The notes under the pieces are model-generated. The model was not told where the DNA came from, searched no databases, and worked only from the letters and a program-made list of their open reading frames with translations. Made by a program: the position numbers and the translations under genes. This document shows, piece after piece, positions 36,058-43,812 of a stretch of DNA of 64,000 nucleotides (position 1 is the first letter of the stretch; each line of letters begins with the position of its first letter). The stretch is from JADKIH01 sp964595205 (lineage in GTDB: Bacteria; Bacteroidota; Bacteroidia; AKYH767-A; 2013-40CM-41-45): positions 1-64,000 of the forward strand of contig CAZQOQ010000007.1 of the NCBI GenBank assembly GCA_964595205.1, in the 5' to 3' direction.

Positions 36058-37047
36058 TTACTTAAAGGTAAGGACCCCACCGTCCTCTAAAACTTTCCCA
36101 AAGGGTTCGTTTTCCACCAGGATAAAACTATCGAGATCCACATAGTCGACAAGCCCACACAGGCGCATGGCAGATTCGATACCGAGAGTCGTTTCCACCA
36201 TGCAGCCGATCATCGTCTTCATTCCTGCTTTACGTGCCTCACGGAGTAAGCGAATGCCATTTAAAAAGCCTCCGGCTTTCATCAACTTCATGTTTACTCC
36301 GTCGAAAGAATTTTTCAGTTCTGAAAAATCGGCATGGTCCGTCATCGACTCATCGCCGAATAAAATAAAGGGAGAATATTTCTTAAGGTAAACCGATTCT
36401 TCCTTCATATCTTCCGGCAACGGCTGTTCGAACAATACGAGCGGAAGTTTTTTCAGTTTTTCCAGAACATGAATGCATTCTTCCACGTCAGTAAAAGATT
36501 CGTTTGCATCCACCATTACGGGTACATTGCAAAAAGTAAGCAGATGTTTGACCGAATCGAGTGTGTTCTCCGAATTTACCTTGAGCTTGATGTAAGGAAA
36601 ACGATCCAGCCGGTTGTCATTAAAAAAAGTCCTGAGCTTACCCGTTTCCATGATCGGAATGGTATAAGAAGTTTCAATTTTGCCTGGAACGGGAATGCCG
36701 GCCAACTCAAAAAAGGATTTCTTTGTACGCGCTTCTTCAAAACGGAACCAGGCAGACTCCACCGCAAATGAAAGTGAGTTGAAAAGTCCCGATGACTTGA
36801 TTTTATCCCTCAGGTCGTCCGCATTGAACACACCCTGTGAGGCGATATCTGCAAACGGCATAAAGAGCCTGAGACCTTCTTCCGCCGATTCATGATACCG
36901 TATATTCGGTGCAGCCTCACCTGATCCGGAGTTTGTTCCGTCAGTAACAGTAACTATCAGATTTGTCTTGCGGTCGGTTGCATTGCGGGAGATCTTCCAG
37001 GTATATTTAAGATCAAGAGTTATCGGTTCAATCTTCCAGTGAAGCAT
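36058..37047 (-). CDS. L-Ala-D/L-Glu-type dipeptide epimerase (enolase superfamily)
   Basis: A 329-residue enolase-superfamily enzyme. The catalytic pattern of the muconate-lactonising/dipeptide epimerase subgroup is present: KLKVN (first Lys acid/base), MVDANESF (Asp, metal), LFEQPL (Glu, metal), LFGDESMT (Asp, metal) and NMKLMKAGG (second Lys). The capping domain at the N-terminus includes WKISRNATDRKTN and GSGEAAPNIRYHES. Such enzymes invert the second residue of dipeptides, often from peptidoglycan turnover. An o-succinylbenzoate synthase is less likely because no menaquinone genes lie nearby. It is monocistronic and followed by the heptamer array. Confidence 0.85.
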   Translation of the reverse strand: MLHWKIEPITLDLKYTWKISRNATDRKTNLIVTVTDGTNSGSGEAAPNIRYHESAEEGLRLFMPFADIASQGVFNADDLRDKIKSSGLFNSLSFAVESAWFRFEEARTKKSFFELAGIPVPGKIETSYTIPIMETGKLRTFFNDNRLDRFPYIKLKVNSENTLDSVKHLLTFCNVPVMVDANESFTDVEECIHVLEKLKKLPLVLFEQPLPEDMKEESVYLKKYSPFILFGDESMTDHADFSELKNSFDGVNMKLMKAGGFLNGIRLLREARKAGMKTMIGCMVETTLGIESAMRLCGLVDYVDLDSFILVENEPFGKVLEDGGVLTFK

Positions 37048-37091
37048 ATGGGATGTGTGAGGACAAATGAAATGATCTTTCTGTTTACTTC

Positions 37092-37148
37092 AAATAAAAA
37101 TCCCCCGTTCTTGCGAGCGAGGGATTTTATAAACCGCTACTGGAGCGG
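37092..37148 (-). terminator. Double hairpin terminator after the micro-ORF
   Basis: On the minus strand, a CCGCT/AGCGG stem-loop (37134-37148) is followed by a second stem AAAATCCC/GGGATTTT (37097-37128) and a T-rich tail. It ends transcription of the 22-codon gene; the second stem could also work in the other direction. Confidence 0.65.
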
Positions 37149-37159
37149 GAAGCGTTAGC

Positions 37160-37228
37160 TTATTTTCTCTTTTTAGCTGCTTTCTTAGCTTTCTTAGCTT
37201 TCTTAGCGGCTTTCTTTTTGGTTGCCAT
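37160..37228 (-). CDS. 22-residue Lys/Ala-rich micro-protein (histone H1-tail-like)
   Basis: A 22-codon frame (ATG at 37228, TAA at 37160) encodes MATKKKAAKKAKKAK followed by KAAKKRK: 13 Lys, 1 Arg and 6 Ala, with no acidic residue. It has a promoter match at 37262-37294, a leader of about 25-30 bases and a double hairpin terminator, i.e. a complete transcription unit for one tiny product. Composition resembles the C-terminal tails of eukaryotic H1 and the chlamydial Hc1/Hc2 proteins, which neutralise DNA. A nucleic-acid or ribosome-binding role is inferred only. It could alternatively be the visible coding part of a small RNA. No ribosome site is seen, as is normal in this phylum. Confidence 0.6.
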   Translation of the reverse strand: MATKKKAAKKAKKAKKAAKKRK

Positions 37229-37729
37229 AGTTTTTAGTTTTTATTTGTTTTTATAACTATTCAAACATAATAAAATTTAAAAGGTTACAACAAATTCCTA
37301 AAATTTTTTTTACACATCAAATTGTTGATTTCTGTTGGAGCAAAAAATGCAATCATCACCCTGAAAAATTTTTCTGAAAAAAAATTTATAACCTTCTGAA
37401 CATCGCTGTTCATGCTATGTTCAGAAGATCACAAAAAAAATATTTCTAAATAATTTTCCTCAAACAGAAAAAATTTTCTTTTCGTCGATCAGAGTTATTA
37501 ACCGATCGGGGACGAAGAAAAAAACATCCTCCGGGTCTGTTTTGAACTTTTATCAGCCCGATTTCATATATTTTTACTCATCATCGTTTTCAAAAACAGG
37601 TTTTGACAAAAATCTTCTCCCAATCTTACATTTTATTTTGAGCGATACATATAAAATTGATAAGTAAAAAGCATTCGGGACGCATCAGTGGGTATTTTTA
37701 TACTTTTGATCCGTTCCATTTCGGATAAC
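37229..37729. other. Intergenic region between micro-ORF and PAS kinase with perfect inverted repeat
   Basis: No coding frame. Besides the micro-ORF promoter it contains CTTCTGAACAT (37393-37403) and ATGTTCAGAAG (37417-37427), an 11/11 inverted repeat with a 13-base loop that itself carries GTTCATG. The remainder is very A/T-rich and shows no other signal. Confidence 0.55.
37262..37294 (-). promoter_or_regulatory. Promoter for the Lys/Ala micro-ORF
   Basis: Minus strand: TTTG, 21 bases, TATGTTTG, matching the Bacteroidota promoter pattern with a slightly long spacer. The -7 element ends 33 bases before the ATG. Confidence 0.55.
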
Positions 37730-39751
37730 ATGCTGATCAGCTTTCGGGAAAAACTTCGACTCAAAGAAATACAGAATCTCCGTCTGCTGAACCTCGTCAG
37801 CTCTATCATCGTTACCGTCCTTGGTTTTGTATTTGAGTTCGCATATCATGACGGGCTGATTCTTGGGACCGGACTCATCTGTTCGATGATCTTCACAACA
37901 AATTACTTCCTCTCTTTCTATAACACTTTTTACCGGACTCACTTCACCAATATCACATATATTACCATTTTCATCCTTCATTTCTGGGCATTATATATTG
38001 CATATGTAAGAAATTTCGAAATCTCGGTATTGTTACCCATTTCCATTTCAACTTTCACCTTTTCACTCATATTTAACAGGTTTTATAAAAGCCTCTTCTT
38101 TATATTCACAATCACCACCCTTTTACTCATTCTGATGTTGATTCAGCATCACTGGCAGTCTCAATTTACGATCGTCCTCATTGCACTTTACTCGGGGGCA
38201 TTTCTTTCGCAGGGTATTCTAAAAAGAAGAACCGAGTTCTATTCCGAAATCCAAAACCAGGAAAAGCGATACATCTCTCTTGTCGAAAATATGAATGACG
38301 GATTTATTTACCTCGATGAGAAGAATGTAGTCACTTTCGTTAATGACAAATTTTGTAACATCTCCGGTTTCTCAAGAAATGAGATTATAGAAAAGAACAC
38401 CCTGGACCTGCCCGGATATTTTCAGGGGCGGAACGATGATTCATTATTTGAACGACTGAAAAAAGGGGAAAACGTAAGAAATGAAACCAGGATGCTTAAA
38501 AAAAACGGTGAGTCGATCTGGGTTCAGGTTTCTGCATCGCCACATATCGATAACAACAATTATGTAGGTACTCTTATAGTCTGTACCGATATCACGCCTC
38601 TGAAAAACATACAGGAGTCGTTGAAAAAACGTGAAGAGGGCTACCGGTCGTTTATCGATCAAAGCGCAGTCGGAATCTGGAGAGCGGAGTATCAAAACCC
38701 CATTCCGGTTTCGCTCCCGGCCGAAGAGCAGGTGAGTTTGTTGCTCGACACCGGCTACATCTCCGAATGCAACGATTTCATGGCAAGGATGTATGGTCAT
38801 ACTTCTGCTTCTGAACTCACCGGACGTCGCATTCGTGACTTTTACCTGATCGAAAACAACTTCGATGAGCAAAAAGCCAGGCGCCTGATGAAAGATTTCA
38901 TCTCGAATAATTACAGGATCAGCAATGCCGAATCCAAAGAACTCGATAAGAACGGAACGGTTCGTTATATGCTAAATAATAACACAGGCATCATCGAAAA
39001 TGGGTTTCTCATAAGAACATGGGGCGTTCAGACAGACATTACAGACAGGAAAAAAACGGAAAAGGAACTAATGGAGACGAATCAGGAACTCGACACCTTT
39101 TTTTACAAAGCATCGCATGATCTGAAGGGCCCCCTTGCCAGTGTGATGGGAATCGTAAATCTCGCACGCCTCGAATTTCCCGATCACGAAATCGATAAAT
39201 ATTTCGGAATGATCGAGACAAGCGTGAAAAGACTCGACCGCACACTGATGGACCTCATTGAAATTGCCCGGACACGGCAGGGATCCAGCAAACTCACACT
39301 CATTAATATTAAAGAGCTCGTTGAGGAAACATTGATTTCATTAAAACACTTCCCCGGCTACAATCACGTTAATTTTGAAATCAGGATCGACATCAGCGTG
39401 GAAATCACTGCCGACAGGGTATTATTGTTTTCCGTTCTTCAAAACCTCATTCAGAATGCAATAAACTATTGCAATCAACAGCGTCCCTGGGTGAGAGTTC
39501 TTGCTTATGGTGTTTCCGGGGGAATTGAAATCGAAGTCGCCGACAACGGCAACGGGATTTCCGATTCAATCCGGAACAGGGTCTTTGAAATGTTTTATCG
39601 CGGCCACCCAGATTCCACAGGATCTGGTTTGGGATTGTTTATAGTAAAGAATGCGCTTGAGAAAATGAAGGGCCGGATAAAATTCGAAAGCAAAGACGGC
39701 GAGGGTACTACATTCACCGTCTTCATACCCAATGCAACGGTTGAAGTATGA
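37730..39751 (+). CDS. Membrane-bound PAS-domain sensor histidine kinase
   Basis: About 673 residues from the ATG at 37730; a GTG at 37688 would add 14. Residues about 20-165 hold five or six hydrophobic segments without a large periplasmic loop. PAS domain 1 spans about 180-300 (YISLVENMNDGFIYLD) and PAS domain 2 about 304-440 (YRSFIDQSAVGIWRAEY). The phospho-accepting His is near residue 463 in KASHDLKGPLASVMG; the ATPase N box is NLIQNAINY, with VADNGNGI and GSGLGLFIVKNALEKMKG. It therefore autophosphorylates in response to an unknown signal. There is no regulator gene beside it, so it is an orphan kinase in this window. Confidence 0.9.
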   Translation: MLISFREKLRLKEIQNLRLLNLVSSIIVTVLGFVFEFAYHDGLILGTGLICSMIFTTNYFLSFYNTFYRTHFTNITYITIFILHFWALYIAYVRNFEISVLLPISISTFTFSLIFNRFYKSLFFIFTITTLLLILMLIQHHWQSQFTIVLIALYSGAFLSQGILKRRTEFYSEIQNQEKRYISLVENMNDGFIYLDEKNVVTFVNDKFCNISGFSRNEIIEKNTLDLPGYFQGRNDDSLFERLKKGENVRNETRMLKKNGESIWVQVSASPHIDNNNYVGTLIVCTDITPLKNIQESLKKREEGYRSFIDQSAVGIWRAEYQNPIPVSLPAEEQVSLLLDTGYISECNDFMARMYGHTSASELTGRRIRDFYLIENNFDEQKARRLMKDFISNNYRISNAESKELDKNGTVRYMLNNNTGIIENGFLIRTWGVQTDITDRKKTEKELMETNQELDTFFYKASHDLKGPLASVMGIVNLARLEFPDHEIDKYFGMIETSVKRLDRTLMDLIEIARTRQGSSKLTLINIKELVEETLISLKHFPGYNHVNFEIRIDISVEITADRVLLFSVLQNLIQNAINYCNQQRPWVRVLAYGVSGGIEIEVADNGNGISDSIRNRVFEMFYRGHPDSTGSGLGLFIVKNALEKMKGRIKFESKDGEGTTFTVFIPNATVEV

Positions 39752-39856
39752 TGATGTCCCCGCTAATTAGTAATTTGGAACTTTCAATTGTTTTTACGTT
39801 TTAATCACTTGGGTAGCCGGGCGTAATGACACCAGATCAATAAACAAAAAAACGGA

Positions 39857-40261
39857 ATGATGCTTAAGATCGAACATATTGGAATTGCAGTAAAGGACCT
39901 GGAGAAATCGAATCTCCTTTTTCAGGCTTTGCTTGGATCAGCCGCCTACAAGACGGAAGAGGTTTTGGAGGAAGGAGTGCTTGTCTCTTTTTTTAAAACG
40001 GGCGAATCGAAGATTGAATTATTGCAGGCGCTAAGCGAAAACAGTCCGATTTCAAAGTTTATTGCAAAGAAAGGTGAAGGCATCCATCATCTCGCTTTTG
40101 AAGTTGCAGATATAAGAAGCGCAATGAAGCAGATGAGAGAATCAGGCTTTGAACTCCTGTCTGATGAACCCAAACGCGGCGCCGACAATAAACTGATCTG
40201 CTTCCTTCATCCTAAAACAACGAATGGAGTTTTGATTGAACTTTGCCAGGACAACGATTGA
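39857..40261 (+). CDS. mce: Methylmalonyl-CoA epimerase
   Basis: A 134-residue glyoxalase-fold (VOC) protein. Metal ligands are visible in IEHIGIAVKDLE (His), GIHHLAFEV (His) and GVLIELCQ (Glu), and the length and order match methylmalonyl-CoA epimerase closely. It interconverts the 2S and 2R forms of methylmalonyl-CoA between propionyl-CoA carboxylase and methylmalonyl-CoA mutase. The carboxyltransferase for that pathway may be the gene at 55792; mutase genes are not in the window. Confidence 0.93.
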   Translation: MMLKIEHIGIAVKDLEKSNLLFQALLGSAAYKTEEVLEEGVLVSFFKTGESKIELLQALSENSPISKFIAKKGEGIHHLAFEVADIRSAMKQMRESGFELLSDEPKRGADNKLICFLHPKTTNGVLIELCQDND

Positions 40262-40325
40262 GTGTCAGATTGAGTTTGAGTTCGATTGTGTTTTTACGTT
40301 CACCCACATTCAAATCATACTTCTA

Positions 40326-40955
40326 TCAAAACTCCCCGGTTGCCATCTTGAAAAATTCCGTCAAACGCTGATCTTTCAAATGAAACGAAGTAATGCCTGC
40401 CTTTCTTCCGCCTTCCACATGCTGAGGCGAATCATCGATGAAAATTGTCGTTTCAGGGTTCAGTTGACTGTCTTTTAAAACGAACTGGAAAATCCGTATA
40501 TCCGGTTTACGCATGTGCAGGTGATGGGATAAATATATTTTTTCGAAGATGTCATCGAAAATAAAACTCCCAAACTGATCCACGATCATTTTTCTATATG
40601 CAGTCTCGTGAATGCTATTGGTATTACTGAGTAGAAAAAGCCGGTGATCTTTTTTCAGTTCCATCAACAGGTTCACATTTTCGACAGGCAATCCAATCAG
40701 CAGAGCATTCCAGGCATTGCGAATTTCCTGGTCACCGGAACCGGAATGGCTTAACTTTCTTATCTCTGAAAAAAAATCGCCTTCTGTGATATTTCCCTTT
40801 TCAAGGTCGTCAAAGAGCTTTGCCTGTGAGGATTTTGAATAGAGTATTGATGCTTCTTTTATCCCCAGGTTTCGAAATGCCTCTGTAGTAAGTTTGTAGT
40901 CGATATCGAAAATAACTCCTCCCAGATCGAAGATGATGTTCCTGGATTCTTTCAT
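40326..40955 (-). CDS. HAD-superfamily phosphatase (YihX-like)
   Basis: A 209-residue HAD subfamily IA hydrolase. Motif I is IIFDLGGVIFDIDY with the nucleophilic Asp, motif II LLSNTN, motif III the Lys in MRKPDIRIF, and motif IV FIDDSPQHVEGG. The helical cap lies between residues about 15 and 85. YihX of E. coli removes phosphate from glucose-1-phosphate; the substrate here is not known. Its ATG overlaps the stop codon of the preceding gene by four bases, so the two are translated together. Confidence 0.88.
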   Translation of the reverse strand: MKESRNIIFDLGGVIFDIDYKLTTEAFRNLGIKEASILYSKSSQAKLFDDLEKGNITEGDFFSEIRKLSHSGSGDQEIRNAWNALLIGLPVENVNLLMELKKDHRLFLLSNTNSIHETAYRKMIVDQFGSFIFDDIFEKIYLSHHLHMRKPDIRIFQFVLKDSQLNPETTIFIDDSPQHVEGGRKAGITSFHLKDQRLTEFFKMATGEF

Positions 40956-41839
40956 AACAAAGTTCGGTTGATTTTTATAAGGTTTGCTTTTCCGTCCTTT
41001 CCCTCATCAGAAATGTACATACTGCCGTCCTTTGAAAACGTGAGACCCTCTGGTTGTTTGAAGATACGGGGATTGAGGCGGACAGCAAATTTTATTTTTC
41101 CATCATAACTCATATTGAGAATGGTTTTACCAACGGATGAAAGGATAAAAATATCGTTTGTAAACGGATCGATGCACAATTCAGAGGGTTCAAAGATAAA
41201 ACGATCTTCGTTGGTTTTTTTTCTGAAAATCCGGTTAAATACATTTTCACTGGCAATCGGGATGATGTGTGCATTAATGGAATCGGGGTCGAGAATATAA
41301 ACAGGCTGTTCCGACAACTCCCTCTTATGAAGATCGAAGCTGTAGATGGCCTTTGTCCCCCGCGGAGCAGTACCTTTCTCAGGCTTCCCTTTGCATGCAA
41401 TCAGCAGACGGTGGAGATTCTTGTCAAAACAAAGTCCCTCGCAATTGTTTTCCTTCGATAAAAACGTTTTATAACTTTTCGCATAGCCGGTCTCGCTGGT
41501 CGTGTCGATTTCGAAGATCACACCGTTGCTGCAAAGAACAAATAAAGTGTCATTCACATTGGCTACCCCTTCATAATCTTTGTCCTTTGAAAATGGAATT
41601 GTGTTCCTTAACCGGGCTTTCTTGATGTTGTAGAAATAGATGATACCCTTTTCATCCTGTATGCAGGCAAGCTCATTTTTCCTGTAGAATGAAATTCCGG
41701 ATATTTCATGCAGACTCTGGGGAAGTTTAAGCACCACTTCGGGATGTTCGAAATCGAAGGGAAGAATGTTTTTTGTCGGCGATGAACAATTGATGAAAAG
41801 AAAAAAAAGAAGAAAAAATACGACCGGCTTCAGATACAT
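40952..41839 (-). CDS. SdiA-regulated-family beta-propeller lipoprotein
   Basis: A 295-residue exported protein. The N-terminus VVFFLLFFLFINCSS has a Cys that may be lipidated, though Asn before the Cys departs from the common lipobox. The body matches the SdiA-regulated (YjiK) propeller family: HEISGISFYRKNELACIQDE, KDYEGVANVNDTLFVLCSNG, NNCEGLCFDKNLHRLL, and PEGLTFSKDGSMYISDEG. The glycine-aspartate patterns point to calcium-bound propeller blades. Function in this family is poorly known. It is the first gene of the two-gene unit with the HAD phosphatase. Confidence 0.8.
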   Translation of the reverse strand: MYLKPVVFFLLFFLFINCSSPTKNILPFDFEHPEVVLKLPQSLHEISGISFYRKNELACIQDEKGIIYFYNIKKARLRNTIPFSKDKDYEGVANVNDTLFVLCSNGVIFEIDTTSETGYAKSYKTFLSKENNCEGLCFDKNLHRLLIACKGKPEKGTAPRGTKAIYSFDLHKRELSEQPVYILDPDSINAHIIPIASENVFNRIFRKKTNEDRFIFEPSELCIDPFTNDIFILSSVGKTILNMSYDGKIKFAVRLNPRIFKQPEGLTFSKDGSMYISDEGKDGKANLIKINRTLL

Positions 41840-41911
41840 TACCCTGTAAAAGTCGGAAGGATGAATTAAAATACTATGAAGAGGAGTTTTTTTAATGTAT
41901 AAATTTCAAAG

Positions 41912-42000
41912 TTAGTGTTGGTTAACACTAACACTTACACTTACACTAACACTTACACTTACACTTACACTTACACTTACACTAACACTTACACTACACT
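41912..42000. repeat. Hexamer array (ACACTW), about 12 units, with inverted head
   Basis: GTTAGTGTT (41911-41919) and AACACTAAC (41924-41932) form a short inverted repeat, after which the units acacta and acactt follow one another to 42000. The unit is the reverse complement of the central part of the array at 42147, so the two can pair. Confidence 0.85.
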
Positions 42001-42146
42001 GAAAAGCCATAATGAATTCCCGATATTTCCTGCAAACTTTAGTATAGTTTCTGAATGATCGAAATCCAATGGAAGATTATTATTTGTCGGCAACTAACAA
42101 TTAAAGAAAAGAAGAACAAATGGAAGGGTGAAAAGAATACGAGAGG

Positions 42147-42310
42147 GTGAGTGTGGGTTTGAGTTTGAGTTTGAGTTTGAGTTTGAGTTTGAGTTTGAGT
42201 TTGAGTTTGAGTGTAAGTGTTAGTGTAAGTGTAAGTGTTAGTGTAAGTGTAAGTGTAAGTTTGAGTTTGAGTGTGAGTGTGAAGCACACACACTCACACC
42301 CAAACTCAAA
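42147..42310. repeat. Composite hexamer array (GAGTTT / AAGTGT / TAGTGT) with inverted tail
   Basis: Roughly nine gagttt units, then about nine aagtgt/tagtgt units, then gagttt and gagtgt units again, followed from 42285 by an inverse tail (cacacactcacac, caaactcaaact). It ends nine bases from the mature 3' end of the tRNA, that is, directly downstream of the tRNA gene. The open frames across it (Thr-Gln or Leu-Lys repeats) are artefacts of the repeat. Confidence 0.9.
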
Positions 42311-42318
42311 CTGAAAAG

Positions 42319-42392
42319 TGGGCCCTGATGGAATCGAACCATCCACCCACAGATTATGAGTCTGTTGCTCTAACCGAATGAGCTAAGGGCCC
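42319..42392 (-). tRNA. tRNA with CAU anticodon (Met elongator or Ile2)
   Basis: A 74-base tRNA with all arms: acceptor GGGCCCT/AGGGCCC, D arm GCTC..GAGC, anticodon stem-loop CAGACTCATAATCTG (anticodon CAT), variable loop, and T arm with GGTTCGATTCC. CCA is not encoded. CAT could mean elongator Met or the lysidine-modified Ile(CAU); the GGGCCCTTAGCTCA start resembles both kinds, so the charge identity is left open. It is not an initiator, because the acceptor pair is G-C and the anticodon stem lacks three G-C pairs. A promoter lies at 42410-42441. Confidence 0.92.
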
Positions 42393-42409
42393 TATGGAAT
42401 AAAGGGTCA

Positions 42410-42441
42410 CAAATGTATCTTTTCAATCCTTGAATTACAAA
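42410..42441 (-). promoter_or_regulatory. Promoter for the tRNA gene
   Basis: Minus strand: TTTG, 20 bases, TACATTTG, a near-perfect Bacteroidota promoter; the -7 element ends 18 bases before the tRNA 5' end. Confidence 0.7.
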
Positions 42442-42511
42442 TAGTTTGAACATTGTTTCGTTTTTGATTCGGGCAATTCCTTATCTTTCAATCGTTAATT
42501 TCCACGCTACT

Positions 42512-43195
42512 ATGAAAAACCTTGTCATCTTCACTCTTGTACTACTTTCTTTAGGGTCATCAGCCCAGGATAAACCCCTTAAAAAAGAAGTGGCAAATTA
42601 TGTTCAGCGGGAGGACAAACTCATTCTAAATTTTACCTCCGACAACTGGTCAGGCCTGCCTGCTGAATTTACCAGTAAACCGTTTCGCTCTCGCGGATTT
42701 TCTTTTCTCCTGATGAACGACCGTATGAATGCGAGCGGAAATTTCGGCGTTGGACTCGGCCTTGGATTCATGTCGCAAAATGTACATACCGATGCTGCAG
42801 TTATTGACACAACCGCCGATGAGTCATCAGCAAGCCTCATCAAAATTCCCGACAGTCTGAACTATGACCTGAATAAACTATCACTCAATTTCATCACCGC
42901 TGCCTTAGAATTGAGATTTCGCACAAACCTCAACAGCCATGGCGAAAGATTCAAGTTCAGTTTCGGTGTGGTTGCCGGCATACTTGTTCAGAGCCACACA
43001 AAATACGAGGACGATAGCGGAAAATTCAAGACATACCACGTTAAGCACTTAAATAATTTTCAGTATGGACTCTCCGGTCGTATCGGCTACGACAATTATG
43101 CATTTACCGGCTATTACTCGCTGGCCAATGTCTTCCAGGACGGTGAAGGACCTGAACTGACACCATATTCTCTTGGTATTTCCTTTACTTTCTGA
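42512..43195 (+). CDS. Outer-membrane beta-barrel protein
   Basis: About 227 residues from the ATG at 42512 (MKNLVIFTLVLLSLGSSAQ signal peptide); an upstream frame start at 42446 is less likely. After a short basic stretch come DNWSGLPAEF and SRGFSFLLMNDRMN, then amphipathic strands (FGVGLGLGFMSQNVH, FITAALELRFRTN, FSFGVVAGILVQSH) and the terminal SLGISFTF with the aromatic end typical of barrels. It belongs to a conserved but uncharacterised group of Bacteroidota barrels. It converges with the PAP2-like gene, only eight bases away. Confidence 0.75.
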   Translation: MKNLVIFTLVLLSLGSSAQDKPLKKEVANYVQREDKLILNFTSDNWSGLPAEFTSKPFRSRGFSFLLMNDRMNASGNFGVGLGLGFMSQNVHTDAAVIDTTADESSASLIKIPDSLNYDLNKLSLNFITAALELRFRTNLNSHGERFKFSFGVVAGILVQSHTKYEDDSGKFKTYHVKHLNNFQYGLSGRIGYDNYAFTGYYSLANVFQDGEGPELTPYSLGISFTF

Positions 43196-43203
43196 CCAGT
43201 AAT

Positions 43204-43812
43204 TTAAATACTCAGAATCAGGTATTCGCAAAAAAATCCGATAAAGAAGCCAACGTATATCTGTGATGGCCTGTGTGCACCCAGCGTTACTCTGGCTACG
43301 CCAAGCAGCCCGGCAACCAGCAGGCATCCGATTATCATCATCCTCAAGTCGACCAGTAAAAATGCAGAGAGGCCGAAAAATGTTCCGATCAGGCCACCCA
43401 TTCCAATCATGTGAATGCTAATCTTCCACTTTATGTTTACAATCATGGCAATGGTGACGGCTGCTGCAGCACCCAGCGTCAGCAGAAAAAAGGCCCGCGG
43501 CAGCCTGAGCTTGTAAATCATAAAGGAGGCGAGAAGGATTAAAACCAGGTTTGTAAAATATGGCATCATCCGCTCTTCCCGTTTCTCCATCTCAAAAGAT
43601 TTTATCCACCCTCGTTTTATAAGGATATACGAGATGATAACGGGCAAGGCAAGTGTGTTAAGAAGAATAATGGAGTAGAGCGCAATCTTCGCTTCAGGGG
43701 ATACAGAATATGAAAAATATGTGCTCTGGCGGAAAATCAGCAGCAGCGCATACGTTGGCATCAGAACAGGATGCAATACTACCGAAAGAAATTGAGCAAA
43801 CTTTTTATTCAT
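43204..43812 (-). CDS. PAP2-like polytopic membrane protein
   Basis: A 202-residue protein with about six membrane helices. KISIHMIGMGGLIG and the C-terminal VTLGAHRPSQIYVGFFIGF resemble the second and third motifs of PAP2-type lipid phosphatases, but the usual first motif (KxxxxxxRP) is not clear, so activity is uncertain. Its ATG overlaps the rpoN stop codon by four bases, so it is co-translated with sigma-54. The pairing with rpoN seems incidental; no functional link is known. Confidence 0.65.
   Translation of the reverse strand: MNKKFAQFLSVVLHPVLMPTYALLLIFRQSTYFSYSVSPEAKIALYSIILLNTLALPVIISYILIKRGWIKSFEMEKREERMMPYFTNLVLILLASFMIYKLRLPRAFFLLTLGAAAAVTIAMIVNIKWKISIHMIGMGGLIGTFFGLSAFLLVDLRMMIIGCLLVAGLLGVARVTLGAHRPSQIYVGFFIGFFCEYLILSI

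Larger units (their letters stand above)
41840..42318. other. Repeat-dominated gap between lipoprotein gene and tRNA
   Basis: No real gene. Two hexamer arrays (41912-42000 and 42147-42310) face each other as reverse complements. The 146 bases between them show a stretch that looks like a degenerate piece of the neighbouring lipoprotein gene's 5' end: cctgcaaactt...gaatgatcgaaatccaatggaag parallels the coding sequence near 41710-41762, as if copied by a partial duplication. Confidence 0.5.

Noticed and set aside
42039..42346. Open frames encoding long Thr-Gln/His-Thr or Leu-Lys repeats on the minus strand
   Set aside because: They only translate the hexamer array at 42147-42310 and the tRNA flank; no start region, promoter or conserved sequence.
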